A stretch of 64,000 nucleotides of DNA from Parasulfuritortus sp037439465 (GCA_037439465.1 JBBIVX010000004.1:1-64000), one strand, 5' to 3'; positions 1 through 9,137 are shown, numbered from the stretch's first letter. Numbers and translations are program-made. Notes: generated from the sequence alone by a model not told the origin.

Positions 1-555
1 AATTACGATAGCTTCACCTACAACCTGGTGCAATATTTCGGTGAGCTGGGCGAGGACGTGAAGGTTGTGCGTAACGACGAGATCGACCTCGCCGGTGTTG
101 CGGCGCTCAAGGCCGGCCATATCGTCATCTCACCGGGACCGTGCACGCCCAACGAGGCGGGGATTTCGGTGCCGCTGATCCGTGAATTTGCCGGCCAGGT
201 GCCCATCCTGGGGGTGTGCCTTGGGCACCAGAGCATCGGCCAGGCTTTCGGTGGCCGTATCGTCCACGCCAGGCAGTTGATGCATGGTAAGACCTCACCG
301 ATTTACCATGCCGGCCAGGGTGTGTTCCGGGGGCTGCCCAATCCTTTCACCGCCACCCGTTACCATTCGTTGGTCATTGAGCGGGAGACGTTGCCCGATT
401 GCCTGGAGATTACGGCCTGGACCGACGATGGCGAGATCATGGGGGTGCGCCACAAGACCCTCGCCGTCGAGGGCGTGCAGTTCCACCCGGAATCGGTGCT
501 CACCGAACATGGCCATAGGCTGCTCAAGAATTTTCTGGAGGATGCATACTCATGA
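1..555 (+). CDS. trpG: Anthranilate synthase glutamine amidotransferase component (5'-truncated)
   Basis: The reading frame is already open at base 1 with residues NYDSFTYNLVQYF, the usual N-terminus of class I glutamine amidotransferases, so only a few codons are missing. The product releases ammonia from glutamine for TrpE, which converts chorismate to anthranilate. The nucleophile motif GVCLGHQ and the His-Glu part of the triad (QFHPES) are both present. In many bacteria one TrpG/PabA protein also serves folate synthesis. The stop overlaps the trpD start as ATGA, so the two are translationally coupled; trpE presumably lies just outside the window. Confidence 0.95.
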   Translation, partial: NYDSFTYNLVQYFGELGEDVKVVRNDEIDLAGVAALKAGHIVISPGPCTPNEAGISVPLIREFAGQVPILGVCLGHQSIGQAFGGRIVHARQLMHGKTSPIYHAGQGVFRGLPNPFTATRYHSLVIERETLPDCLEITAWTDDGEIMGVRHKTLAVEGVQFHPESVLTEHGHRLLKNFLEDAYS

Positions 556-1562
556 AACCGCAGGAAGCGCTCGCCCGCATCATCGACCACCGTGAGCTTT
601 TCCACGACGAAATGCTCAGTCTCATGCGCCAGATCATGACCGGCGAGATGAGCCCGGTGATGATTGCCGCCCTCATCACCGGGCTACGCGTGAAGAAGGA
701 AACCATCGGCGAGATCGCCGCCGCCGCCACGGTGATGCGTGAGTTCGCTACGCCGGTGCCGGTGGCCGATCGCACTCACCTGGTCGATACCTGCGGCACC
801 GGCGGCGATGCCGCTCATACCTTCAATATTTCCACCGCCGCCGCCTTCGTTGCCGCCGCGGCGGGCGCTCGCGTCGCCAAGCACGGCGGCCGCTCGGTGT
901 CGTCCAAGTCGGGCAGTGCCGACGTGCTCGAAGCCCTGGGCGTGAACATCAATCTCAGCCCGGAGCAGGTGGCCCGCGCCATCGATGTGGTCGGCCTGGG
1001 CTTCATGTTCGCCCCCAACTACCACGGCGCCATGAAATATGCCGCGCCTGTTCGTAAGGAACTGGGCATCCGCACCCTGTTCAACATACTTGGTCCACTC
1101 ACCAATCCAGCCGGCGCCCCCAACCAGCTCATGGGGGTTTTCCATCCCGATCTGGTCGGCATTCAGGTGCGTGTGCTGCAACGCCTGGGCAGCGAACGGG
1201 CGCTGATCGTGCATGGCCGCGAGGGCCTGGACGAAATCTCCATCTCCGGCGAGACCCTGGTTGGCGAGCTGCGCTCCGGCGAGGTGCGTGAATACACGGT
1301 GCATCCAAGCCAGTTCGGCCTTGACACGCATGACCTCGCCAGCCTGCGGGTAAGTACTTTGGGGGACTCGCGCGAGCGCGTGCTCAAGGTGCTGGACAAT
1401 GTGCCCGGTCCCGAGCGCGACATCGTCATGTTCAACGCCGGCGCCGCGATCTATGTCGCCGGCGTCGCCGCCAGCCTGCAAGATGGCGTTGCTGCCGCCC
1501 GCGAGGCCATCGTCAGTGGCCGGGCCAAAGCAAGAATGCAGGCGCTGGTGAAATTTGCCTGA
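552..1562 (+). CDS. trpD: Anthranilate phosphoribosyltransferase
   Basis: This 336-residue protein has the normal TrpD length. It transfers the phosphoribosyl group of PRPP to anthranilate, the second step of tryptophan synthesis, in the cytoplasm. The glycine-rich PRPP-binding segment CGTGGDAAHTFNIST lies near residues 80-95, KHGGRSVSSKSGSADVLE follows, and the NILGPLTNPAG motif sits near residue 176. The start overlaps the trpG stop (ATGA). In many betaproteobacteria trpC follows trpD directly; here the next gene is a tRNA on the opposite strand, so trpC must be elsewhere. Confidence 0.97.
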   Translation: MKPQEALARIIDHRELFHDEMLSLMRQIMTGEMSPVMIAALITGLRVKKETIGEIAAAATVMREFATPVPVADRTHLVDTCGTGGDAAHTFNISTAAAFVAAAAGARVAKHGGRSVSSKSGSADVLEALGVNINLSPEQVARAIDVVGLGFMFAPNYHGAMKYAAPVRKELGIRTLFNILGPLTNPAGAPNQLMGVFHPDLVGIQVRVLQRLGSERALIVHGREGLDEISISGETLVGELRSGEVREYTVHPSQFGLDTHDLASLRVSTLGDSRERVLKVLDNVPGPERDIVMFNAGAAIYVAGVAASLQDGVAAAREAIVSGRAKARMQALVKFA

Positions 1563-1567
1563 GGGAT

Positions 1568-1643
1568 TGGCGCCCCCGGGCCGAATCGAACGGCCGACCC
1601 TCCCCTTAGGAGGGGGATGCTCTATCCACTGAGCTACGGGGGC
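1568..1643 (-). tRNA. tRNA-Arg (anticodon CCU)
   Basis: Read on the minus strand this is a full cloverleaf. It has a GCCCCCG acceptor stem paired with CGGGGGC, a D-arm with AGCTCAGTGGATAGAGC, the anticodon loop CTCCTAA giving anticodon CCU, and a T-arm with GTTCGATTC. The 3' CCA is encoded in the genome (bases 1568-1570 as TGG on the plus strand). It decodes the AGG arginine codon. It sits convergently against the 3' end of trpD. Confidence 0.96.
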
Positions 1644-1776
1644 GTCGGCGCCGATTTTAACCCGGACGACGGCGGACCAGCCAATGCCGGCATGACGGCA
1701 GGCCGCGCGAATTGACCTTGAACGCCGTCAGGCCGGGGCCATAATGATTTCAGTACTCGACAACAAGGCAATCACC

Positions 1777-2175
1777 ATGACACACCTCAACGCTTCGGCC
1801 AAGGCAGCGATCCGTGCCTCCATCAAACGGCAGCGCGAGGGATTGCTCGAGCAGATACGCGGTAATCTGTCCGAGAACGAGCAGAATCATTTCGCCGACA
1901 TCCTCGGCCAGGCCTCCGGCGACAGCAGCGACGAGGCCCTGGCGACCTCACTGGTGGATCTCGCAGCGGCCCGCATCGACAACGAAATCGGCCAGTTGCG
2001 GGCGCTGGATCAGGCCAGCCAGCGGCTGGAAAGCCCGGATTTCGGTATCTGCGAGCAATGCGGCAGCGCGATTCCCGTCGCCCGCCTCGTGGCGTATCCC
2101 GGCGCGGTCCGCTGTGTTGCCTGTCAGGCAGAATATGAGCGGACCCATGCCGGTCTGGCGCACGGTTCGCTGTAA
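1777..2175 (+). CDS. TraR/DksA-type C4 zinc-finger protein
   Basis: This small protein (132 residues from this start) has a helical N-terminal half and a C-terminal four-cysteine finger, CEQCG near residue 92 and RCVAC near residue 113, as in the TraR/DksA family. Such proteins bind in the secondary channel of RNA polymerase or act as small zinc proteins. True DksA carries DxxDxA at a coiled-coil tip. That motif is not clear here, so this is a DksA-like paralogue and not DksA itself. An in-frame ATG at 1744 would add 11 residues. I prefer 1777 because an AAGG lies 8 bases upstream and family similarity begins after it. Confidence 0.82.
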   Translation: MTHLNASAKAAIRASIKRQREGLLEQIRGNLSENEQNHFADILGQASGDSSDEALATSLVDLAAARIDNEIGQLRALDQASQRLESPDFGICEQCGSAIPVARLVAYPGAVRCVACQAEYERTHAGLAHGSL

Positions 2176-2229
2176 AATCCGCCGTTCTCACGCCATATCG
2201 AAGGGCGGCCCGCCCGCCTTTCCTGTTTC

Positions 2230-4128
2230 ATGCCTCTCGTCATCCTCGACAAACTCGAACTGGCCTATGGCCACTGGCCTTTGCTCGATAGCGCCTCCCT
2301 GGTCATCGACAAGGGCGAGCGGATTGGCCTGATCGGCCGCAACGGCACGGGAAAGTCCAGTCTGCTAAAGGTCATCGCTGGTGCCGTTCATGCCGATGCC
2401 GGCGAAGTTTGGCGGCAACCGGCATTACGTTTTGGCTATGTGCCGCAGGAACCCGGTTTTGCGCCGGGACACACGATCTACGAAGCCGTGGCGGAGGGGG
2501 TGGGTGAGGCCAGACAACTGCTGCTGGCTTACCACGCAGCGGCGCATAGGGTGGCCGCCGGCGCGGGGGCGGCCGCCCTCGGCGAGCTCGACCGTCTGAC
2601 GCACGCACTCGAAGCGCACGACGCCTGGCGTGTCAATGGCCGCATCGAGGAGACTCTGAGCCGGCTCGACCTGCCCGCCGATGTGGCGGTGGCCACCCTC
2701 TCCGGCGGGCAGAAGAAGCGGGTGGCCCTGGCGCGGGCACTGGTGGCACAGCCCGAGTTGCTGTTGCTGGACGAGCCCACCAACCATCTCGATTTCACCG
2801 TCATCGAATGGCTGGAGGGGTGGCTGCGGGAGTTCCAGGGGGGACTGCTATTCGTTACCCACGACCGGCGTTTTCTCGACCAGGTGGCCAACCGTATACT
2901 CGAATTGGACCGAGGCCAGTTGCGCGAATACCGCGGCAATTATGCGGCCTATCAGGTTAAGAAGGCCGAACAGTTGGAGGTGGAAACGGCCCAGAACCGC
3001 AAGTTCGATAAGTTCTGGCGGCAGGAAGAGGTCTGGATACGCAAGGGCATCGAAGCGCGTCGTACCCGTAACGAAGGACGGGTGCGCCGGCTGGAGGCAC
3101 TACGCCGGGAACGCTCGGCCCGCCAGGACAGGCTGGGCCATGTCGGTCTCACCCTCGATGCCGGCGAGCGTTCGGGCAAGCTTGTCGCCGAACTGGAGCG
3201 GGTGAGCTACGGTTATGACAAACGCGTGCTCATCCGCGACTTCACCGCCCGCCTGATGCGCGGCGACAAGCTGGGCCTGATCGGCCCCAACGGCTGCGGC
3301 AAGACCACCCTGATCCGCCTCATCCTGGGCGAGATAGAGCCACAGCAGGGCCGCGTCCGGCGTGGCACCAATCTGCAGGTGGCCTATTTCGACCAGCTGC
3401 GCAACCGGCTCGACGACGCAGCCACGCTCATCGACACCATCTCGCCCGGCTCCGACCATGTCGAGATCGGTGGCCAGAGGAAGCACGTCATCGGCTATCT
3501 TGAGGAATTTCTTTTTCCGCCCGAACGGGCGCGGGCCAAGGTATCGGCCCTGTCCGGCGGCGAGCGCAACCGTTTGTTGCTGGCGCGGCTGTTCGCCCGT
3601 CCGGCCAATCTGCTGGTGCTGGACGAACCCACCAACGACCTCGACATTGACACCCTGGAACTGCTGGAGCAATGGCTTCAGGACTATTCCGGCACGGTGA
3701 TCCTGGTCTCGCATGACCGGGCCTTTCTCGACAATGTCGTGACCCAGTCCATCGTTTTTCTGGGCGACGGTGGTCTCTTGGAGATGGCCGGCGGCTATGC
3801 CGACTGGCAGGCCTATCGTGACCATCAGACGAAGCCAGCCGAGCCGGCAAGGATGCGTCCGGGAAAAGCCCGCGGCCAGCCGGCCGCCTCGGCGAAAGCG
3901 TCCGGCGGCCGGCTCAGCTACAAGGAAAACCAGGAATTGGCGGTCATGCCCGAGCGCATCGCCCATCTTGAAGCGGAACAGGCGGAGGTCAACGCGCGCC
4001 TCGCCGACCCTGACCTGTACCGTACCGAGGCGGCGGCGGTGGCTGGTCTGAAAAGGCGTCTCGACGAGATCGAGACGCAACTCATGAACTTGCTGGAACG
4101 CTGGGAGGCGCTGGAAGGACGGCGTTGA
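2230..4128 (+). CDS. uup: ABC-F family ATPase Uup
   Basis: This 632-residue protein has two ATP-binding cassettes and no membrane segment. Cassette 1 has the Walker A GRNGTGKSS, signature LSGGQKKR and Walker B LLLLDEPTNHLD. Cassette 2 has GPNGCGKTT, LSGGERNR and LLVLDEPTNDLD. A charged interdomain linker lies between them. After about residue 540 comes a basic Ala/Pro-rich linker and then a coiled-coil C-terminal domain (SYKENQELAVMPERI onward), which is characteristic of Uup. The family acts on ribosomes and on branched DNA and affects precise transposon excision. It starts 54 bases after the zinc-finger gene, and its 3' end nearly touches the next, convergent gene. Confidence 0.93.
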   Translation: MPLVILDKLELAYGHWPLLDSASLVIDKGERIGLIGRNGTGKSSLLKVIAGAVHADAGEVWRQPALRFGYVPQEPGFAPGHTIYEAVAEGVGEARQLLLAYHAAAHRVAAGAGAAALGELDRLTHALEAHDAWRVNGRIEETLSRLDLPADVAVATLSGGQKKRVALARALVAQPELLLLDEPTNHLDFTVIEWLEGWLREFQGGLLFVTHDRRFLDQVANRILELDRGQLREYRGNYAAYQVKKAEQLEVETAQNRKFDKFWRQEEVWIRKGIEARRTRNEGRVRRLEALRRERSARQDRLGHVGLTLDAGERSGKLVAELERVSYGYDKRVLIRDFTARLMRGDKLGLIGPNGCGKTTLIRLILGEIEPQQGRVRRGTNLQVAYFDQLRNRLDDAATLIDTISPGSDHVEIGGQRKHVIGYLEEFLFPPERARAKVSALSGGERNRLLLARLFARPANLLVLDEPTNDLDIDTLELLEQWLQDYSGTVILVSHDRAFLDNVVTQSIVFLGDGGLLEMAGGYADWQAYRDHQTKPAEPARMRPGKARGQPAASAKASGGRLSYKENQELAVMPERIAHLEAEQAEVNARLADPDLYRTEAAAVAGLKRRLDEIETQLMNLLERWEALEGRR

Positions 4129-4131
4129 GTC

Positions 4132-4548
4132 TCAGTCTACGGGCATCGCCTGGCGGTCGTTCAGGGACATCCAGCCACGGATGATGCGATACAGCACCCA
4201 AATACCGGCACCCAGCATGAGCAGAATGGCGGCGGGGATGCCTATCAAGGTAAGGGCCAGCCCGCCGGCCATGGCGAACCAAAGCAAGGCAAACCAGAAA
4301 GTACGGATCTGCCAACGGAAATGCGAATCCAGCCAACTGCCGCGCACCTCGCCGCGCTTCACGTAGTTGAGGATGACGGCGATGATCGACGGCCAGCCGG
4401 AGAGGAAGGCGGTGACGATGAAGGCAGCGCTCATCAACCCTGTCAGGGCGCTGAAGGCGTGCAGGCCGTAGATGATGTGCGCCAGCGTGACGAGATTTTC
4501 CGGCAGCGGGTCGCGGGTGGCGTCCTGCGCCTGAACATCGTTGCTCAT
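4132..4548 (-). CDS. DUF4870-type small inner-membrane protein
   Basis: This 138-residue protein has a hydrophilic N-terminus and about three hydrophobic segments (roughly residues 22-48, 85-105 and 107-125), and a YGLHAFSAL motif near the first. The layout of a short cytosolic head, a DSHFRWQIRTFW amphipathic linker and paired helices matches the DUF4870/Tic20-like group common in betaproteobacteria. No biochemical function is known for the group. It is convergent with uup (3-base gap) and divergent from nadE. Confidence 0.75.
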   Translation of the reverse strand: MSNDVQAQDATRDPLPENLVTLAHIIYGLHAFSALTGLMSAAFIVTAFLSGWPSIIAVILNYVKRGEVRGSWLDSHFRWQIRTFWFALLWFAMAGGLALTLIGIPAAILLMLGAGIWVLYRIIRGWMSLNDRQAMPVD

Positions 4549-4652
4549 CGACCGTCTCCACTATTCAGACAGGCAAGCCGTCATTGTCGGGATTTCTCGG
4601 GCCTGGGTCCATATATCTTGAAGCCCGCCGGGGCACACGGCATCATGCCGAC

Positions 4653-6260
4653 ATGAAGATCGCACTTGCCCAATTCAACGCCACCCTGGGCGACCTGGAG
4701 GGCAACGCCGACCGCCTGCTATCGCTGGCGGCGCAGGCTGCGGCGGCCGGTGCTGCCTTGCTGGTCGCGCCGGAACTGGCTCTGTGCGGCTACCCTCCGG
4801 AAGACCTCGCCCTGCGCGATGATTTCTATGGCGAGAATGCACGCGTGCTGTGTCGCTTCGCTGCCGCGCTGCCGCCAGGTTTGACGGCAGTGGTGGGTGT
4901 ACCCTGGGGTGACAAGCAGGGCAATCGCCATAATGCCGCCGCCCTGTTGCGGCAGGGCCGCATCGAAGGCGTCTATTACAAACAGTTGTTGCCTAACCAT
5001 TCGGTCTTCGATGAACTGCGTACCTTCATGCCGGGCAACGCCCCCCTGCTTTTCGAGGTGGCGGGCACGCGTTTGGCCGTACTCATCTGCGAGGATGTCT
5101 GGCGAGCCGGGCCGGCGGAGCAGGCCAAGGCTGCCGGGGCGGAGGCGCTGCTGGTGCTCAACGCCTCGCCTTTCCACATGGACAAACAGCCGTTGCGCTA
5201 TGAGGTCGCGCGGCAGCGGATCGAATCGGTGGGTGTGCCGCTCATCTACGTCAATTTGGTGGGCGGCCAGGACGAGCTGGTCTTTGACGGCGCCTCTTTC
5301 GCCATGGATGCGCGCGGCGATCTGACGGCCCAGTTCCCGTCTTTCCGAGAGGGTTTGTATTATCTCGAGCTCGCGGCCGGCCGGCCGCGTGGCGACAGGC
5401 ACGTCCTGCCCGATCTGGAAAGCAGCGTCTATGAGGCCCTGGTCATGGGTGTGCGCGACTATGTGACCAAGAATGGTTTTCCCGGAGTCATCGTTGGCTC
5501 CTCGGGCGGTATCGATTCCGCCCTTACCTTGTGCGTGGCGGTCGATGCCCTGGGCGCAAAGCGGGTGCAGGCGGTGATGATGCCATCGCAGTTTACCGCG
5601 GATATGAGTGTCGAGGATGCGCGCGAATTGGCCGACAACCTCGGTGTGCGCCATGTCGCGCTGCCCATCCAGCCGCTCTATGAGAGTTTCATCAAGGCGC
5701 TGGCCGGCGAGTTCGGCGATCGTCCCTTCGATCTGACCGAGGAGAACATCCAGGCCAGGGTGCGCGGTGTATTGCTCATGGCGCTCTCCAACAAGTCGGG
5801 CTGGATGGTGCTGACCACTGGCAACAAGAGCGAGATGGCCGCCGGTTATGCCACCCTGTATGGCGATATGGCGGGGGGGTTCGCGGTACTCAAGGACGTG
5901 GCCAAGACCCTGGTCTGGCGGCTGGCCCGCTATCGCAATTCGATCGCCACGGTGATTCCCGCGCGCATCATCACCCGGCCGCCCTCGGCCGAACTGCGCC
6001 CGGACCAGACCGACCAGGACAGCCTGCCGCCCTATGAAATACTCGACGCCATCATGGCGCGTTACATGGAGCAGGACATGGCGCCGCGCGACATCGTCGC
6101 GGCGGGTTATGATGAGGCCGTCGTCCATCAGGTTGTGCGTCTGATCGACCGTGCCGAATACAAGCGTCGCCAGTCGGCGCCGGGCGTGCGCATCACCCAG
6201 CGGGGCTTCGGGCGCGACCGCCGTTACCCCATCACCAACCACTATCGGGCACCCTTCTGA
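4653..6260 (+). CDS. nadE: Glutamine-dependent NAD+ synthetase
   Basis: This two-domain enzyme of 535 residues makes NAD+ from deamido-NAD+, ATP and glutamine. The N-terminal nitrilase-type glutaminase domain has the E-K-C triad at about E41 (APELALCGYPPEDL), K110 (YYKQLLPNH) and C146 (LICEDVW). The C-terminal synthetase domain has the ATP-binding GSSGGIDSALTL loop near residue 281 and TTGNKSEMAAGYATLYGDMAGG further on. I chose the ATG at 4653 because the family begins with MKIALAQFN; an upstream in-frame start would add 23 unrelated residues. glnB follows after 66 bases, an arrangement seen in other betaproteobacteria. Confidence 0.97.
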   Translation: MKIALAQFNATLGDLEGNADRLLSLAAQAAAAGAALLVAPELALCGYPPEDLALRDDFYGENARVLCRFAAALPPGLTAVVGVPWGDKQGNRHNAAALLRQGRIEGVYYKQLLPNHSVFDELRTFMPGNAPLLFEVAGTRLAVLICEDVWRAGPAEQAKAAGAEALLVLNASPFHMDKQPLRYEVARQRIESVGVPLIYVNLVGGQDELVFDGASFAMDARGDLTAQFPSFREGLYYLELAAGRPRGDRHVLPDLESSVYEALVMGVRDYVTKNGFPGVIVGSSGGIDSALTLCVAVDALGAKRVQAVMMPSQFTADMSVEDARELADNLGVRHVALPIQPLYESFIKALAGEFGDRPFDLTEENIQARVRGVLLMALSNKSGWMVLTTGNKSEMAAGYATLYGDMAGGFAVLKDVAKTLVWRLARYRNSIATVIPARIITRPPSAELRPDQTDQDSLPPYEILDAIMARYMEQDMAPRDIVAAGYDEAVVHQVVRLIDRAEYKRRQSAPGVRITQRGFGRDRRYPITNHYRAPF

Positions 6261-6326
6261 TGAGGGCGATCCTTCCCCGGTATGCACAAAACCCCACGCT
6301 CGATTAGAGTAAATTTGGAGATAGCC

Positions 6327-6665
6327 ATGAAAAAGATCGAAGCCATCATCAAACCATTCAAGCTCGACGAGGTGCGCGAGGCCCTGTCGGAAATCGGCGT
6401 CACCGGCCTCACTGTCACCGAGGTCAAAGGTTTCGGCCGTCAGAAGGGGCATACCGAACTGTATCGCGGCGCCGAATACGTGGTCGATTTTCTGCCCAAA
6501 GTCAAGATGGAGATGGTGGTCGCGGCCGGCATGGTGGATACCGCCATCGAGGCCATCATCAAGGCCGCCCGCACCGGCAAGATCGGCGACGGCAAGATCT
6601 TCGTCACCGACGTCGAACAGGTGATCCGCATTCGTACCGGCGAGACCGACGAAGCGGCCATCTGA
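6327..6665 (+). CDS. glnB: Nitrogen regulatory protein P-II
   Basis: This 112-residue PII signalling protein has the usual length. The T-loop carries Tyr51 (ELYRGAEYVVDF), the residue uridylylated by GlnD in proteobacteria, and the B-loop region TGKIGDGKIFV is intact. It senses ATP/ADP and 2-oxoglutarate and controls GlnE, NtrB and ammonium transport. GlnB and GlnK cannot be told apart by sequence alone; no amtB is adjacent, which favours GlnB. A GGAG ribosome-binding site lies 7 bases before the ATG (TTTGGAGATAGCCATG). It follows nadE and is convergent with the FAD oxidase gene. Confidence 0.95.
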   Translation: MKKIEAIIKPFKLDEVREALSEIGVTGLTVTEVKGFGRQKGHTELYRGAEYVVDFLPKVKMEMVVAAGMVDTAIEAIIKAARTGKIGDGKIFVTDVEQVIRIRTGETDEAAI

Positions 6666-6688
6666 ACATCACCCGCCAGCGCTGCCGC

Positions 6689-6712
6689 GCCTTCAATCAG
6701 GCAGTTTTTTTT
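6689..6712 (+). terminator. Possible weak intrinsic terminator after glnB
   Basis: A short GCCT/AGGC stem with a six-base loop is followed two bases later by eight T residues on the plus strand. It overlaps the 3' end of the convergent oxidase gene, whose Lys codons provide the T run. The stem is only 4-5 bp, so termination is uncertain. Confidence 0.3.
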
Positions 6713-8075
6713 CAGGGTTGAGGATGCCGTACGGGTCGAACAGGGCCTTCAGTTCACGCATCAGTGCCAGTGTGGCGGGCTCCAGTTCGAGCTTGAGGAA
6801 GGCGCGTTTCTCGCTGCCGATACCGTGTTCCCCGGATAGGCTGCCGGAAAGGGCCAGCGCCGTTTCCACCAGATCGCGGCGGCAGTCACGGGCACGCGCC
6901 ATCTCCTCCGTGTCCTCGGCATGCACCATGATATTGACGTGCAGGTTGCCGTTGCCGGCGTGGCCGAAGGCGACCAGCGGCAGCCGGTGTCGCCGGCCGA
7001 GGGCATCGATGGCGTCCACCAGATCGGCCAGCCGTCCTACCGGCACCACCACATCCTCGTTGATCTTGAGCGGTGCGATCTTCTTGACGGCATGCGAAAG
7101 CGACTTGCGGGCCGTCCACAGCCGGGCGTTTTCCGCTGGCGAAAAACCGCTCTGTGCCTCCAGCAGCCCCTCTCCGTCCAGCGCCGCTTGCAACGCCGCC
7201 AGTTGGCGCGGCACGTCCTCGGCGTCGCCGGCCGCCTCCACCATCAGCACCGCCTCAGTCCCCTGCGGCAGCCCGCTGGCGCCGCCGTACTCACGCAAGG
7301 CATCGATGGCGCGGCGATCCATGAACTCCAGGGCATAGGGCACCACCGGCTGGCGCATCACCCGTATGACCGCGGCGCAGGCGGAGCGGTTGGAGGCATA
7401 ACAGAGGCGCAGGGTGGCGACGCCCGGTGGTGCCGGGACGAGCTTTAGGGTGGCCTCGGTGATCAGTGCCAGGGTGCCTTCCGAACCGACCAGGAGGTGG
7501 GTCAGATCGTAGCCGCTGGCATATTTGCTGGTGCGGCTGCCGGTGCGTATCTCGCGGCCGTCGCCGAGCACGGCGCGCAGGCCGAGCACGTGGTCGCGGG
7601 TGGCGCCGTATTTCACCGCGCGCGGGCCGGCGGCGTTCATCGCCAGGTTGCCGCCGATGCGGCAATAGGCCCCGGAACCGGGATCGGGCGCATACATCAG
7701 GCCGGCCGTGCGCGCCAGTTGGTCGATGTCATCGGTGACCACGCCGGGCTCGACCACCATCAGCCGGTTGTCCGGGTCGAAATCGAGTATGCGGTTCATG
7801 CACTCGAAGCTGACCACCACGCTGCCGGGCGTCGGCAGGGCGCCGCCGACATTGCCGGAACCGGCGCCACGCGGCGTCAACGGCAGCTTTTCGCGCGCGG
7901 CGACGGCGACGATGGCGGCGACGTCGGCGTGGCCGGCAGGGAACAGTACCGCCTCGGGCGGACAGCGCCTGGGGGTTTCATCGCTGGCGTATAGCGCTAG
8001 CGTGGCCGGGTCGGTGTGTACCCGGTCGGCGCCGAGCAGGGCGATGAAGATATCGATAAGTCGCTTGGGCAGCAT
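6693..8075 (-). CDS. FAD-linked oxidase of the GlcD / D-lactate dehydrogenase family
   Basis: This 460-residue cytoplasmic flavoprotein has the FAD-binding type 4 domain (PRGAGSGNVGG near residue 70 and the SEGTLALITEATLKL region) and the C-terminal oxidase domain ending in GEHGIGSEKR and DPYGILNPEKKLPD. Family members oxidise 2-hydroxyacids such as glycolate, D-lactate or D-2-hydroxyglutarate. The substrate cannot be told from sequence. glcE and glcF are not adjacent, which argues against a full glycolate oxidase. The ATG at 8075 shares its A with the TGA of the upstream gene (TGATG); a TTG one codon earlier is less likely. It is the last gene of a three-gene minus-strand group. Confidence 0.87.
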   Translation of the reverse strand: MLPKRLIDIFIALLGADRVHTDPATLALYASDETPRRCPPEAVLFPAGHADVAAIVAVAAREKLPLTPRGAGSGNVGGALPTPGSVVVSFECMNRILDFDPDNRLMVVEPGVVTDDIDQLARTAGLMYAPDPGSGAYCRIGGNLAMNAAGPRAVKYGATRDHVLGLRAVLGDGREIRTGSRTSKYASGYDLTHLLVGSEGTLALITEATLKLVPAPPGVATLRLCYASNRSACAAVIRVMRQPVVPYALEFMDRRAIDALREYGGASGLPQGTEAVLMVEAAGDAEDVPRQLAALQAALDGEGLLEAQSGFSPAENARLWTARKSLSHAVKKIAPLKINEDVVVPVGRLADLVDAIDALGRRHRLPLVAFGHAGNGNLHVNIMVHAEDTEEMARARDCRRDLVETALALSGSLSGEHGIGSEKRAFLKLELEPATLALMRELKALFDPYGILNPEKKLPD

Positions 8076-8647
8076 CAACCGAGCGTCGGCTCGACGATCT
8101 CGGCCGCGCGGGCGAGAGCATCGCTATCGGGGAAACGGGCGTGCGTCTCCTGTACGGCAATGTCGTACCCGGCACGCGTGAACGGCGTTGCTGCTTGCTG
8201 CTGCATGACGTGGCGCAGGGCCTGGGTCATCACCTTGTCGAGGGAGAGTAGGCGGCGGCCGCGGATGATGCCGTCGGCGGTATCGACCAGGGTGATGATG
8301 AAGCGTGCCCGTTCGCCGGTGGGCTCGGCCGGAAGTTCCCGTTCCGCCGTGTCAACCAGATGGACGTTGAAGGCGACGTCCGACCATTCGCAAACAGTGT
8401 CGATCTTGTAGAGCAGAAAGGCGGCCGGGCCGTGGCTGTATAGGCCGACATCGATGGGGGCAGCGCGCAGGCCGGCGATCTCGGCCGGCGTTGGCGCAGT
8501 CCAGAACAGCACCAGGTCGTGGGCGCCGTGGCGGTATTGGTAGCGGCTGCCCTCGTCGTACTTATCGTGCTCGGGCGAATAGACGTCGCCGATGCGGCGG
8601 CTGTCAGCCGGCGGCTGCGGGCGGCGGAAGGTATGGATCTGGCTCAT
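8075..8647 (-). CDS. Conserved hypothetical protein (190 residues)
   Basis: I do not recognise this family. The protein is soluble with no signal peptide or membrane segment. It opens with a polar, proline-rich N-terminus, then has a mixed alpha/beta core containing GSRYQYRHGAHDLVLFW, DVGLYSHGPAAFLLYK and FIITLVDTADGIIRG. It lies between an SseB-like gene (1-base gap upstream) and an FAD oxidase (TGATG overlap downstream), so the three are probably one transcript. The tight coupling suggests it works with the oxidase, but nothing in the sequence shows how. Confidence 0.7.
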   Translation of the reverse strand: MSQIHTFRRPQPPADSRRIGDVYSPEHDKYDEGSRYQYRHGAHDLVLFWTAPTPAEIAGLRAAPIDVGLYSHGPAAFLLYKIDTVCEWSDVAFNVHLVDTAERELPAEPTGERARFIITLVDTADGIIRGRRLLSLDKVMTQALRHVMQQQAATPFTRAGYDIAVQETHARFPDSDALARAAEIVEPTLG

Positions 8648-8648
8648 T

Positions 8649-9074
8649 TCAATCGCTCGGCTCAGGGAGGAGGGCAGCCAGCATGGCGACCATGGCGGGG
8701 TCGAAGTCAAAGCCGGTCTCGATGCCTGGATTGAGGGCGATGCCGACGTCGGCCCCCATGCGGCGCAGCAGCCAGTCGAACTCGGTCAATAGACCGCCGC
8801 TGTAGCCGGGAAAATCGGTGAGGAAACCCTTGGCACGCTCCGGCGCGGAGAAGACGATCAGCGCGCGCTGGCCGGCATCGTCCTCAAGGATGAGGGGCTC
8901 GGCCTGGGTGGAGCGCTGAAAGCCGGTGATCTGGTGCTTTTCGTCCTTCACCGGCATGAAGACCTGCAGGGTCAAGAGACGGCTGGCGAAGGTCTCGGGC
9001 TCGAGCGCGCCGCTATGCATGTCGAGCAGCAGGCTCTCCAGGTCGTTGCGGGGTTCGAAGGCGGCGTTGGGCAT
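8649..9074 (-). CDS. SseB-like N-terminal domain protein
   Basis: This 141-residue soluble protein resembles the SseB N-terminal domain. It has an FEPRNDLESLLLDMHSG opening, a central strand pair around PLILEDDAGQRALIVFSAPE, and a GADVGIALNPG segment near the C-terminus. SseB-type proteins were linked to serine sensitivity in E. coli, and related domains occur in secretion-associated chaperones; the role here is unknown. I start at the ATG beginning MPNAAFEPR, because an upstream in-frame alternative start adds 15 residues unlike the family. It is the promoter-proximal gene of the minus-strand group and is divergent from the ROK kinase. Confidence 0.68.
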   Translation of the reverse strand: MPNAAFEPRNDLESLLLDMHSGALEPETFASRLLTLQVFMPVKDEKHQITGFQRSTQAEPLILEDDAGQRALIVFSAPERAKGFLTDFPGYSGGLLTEFDWLLRRMGADVGIALNPGIETGFDFDPAMVAMLAALLPEPSD

Positions 9075-9137
9075 GGGCTTGCCTGAGGAGAAAAGGGCGT
9101 CAGAATAGCACCTGACCAAGGCTCATGGAATGCGGCG

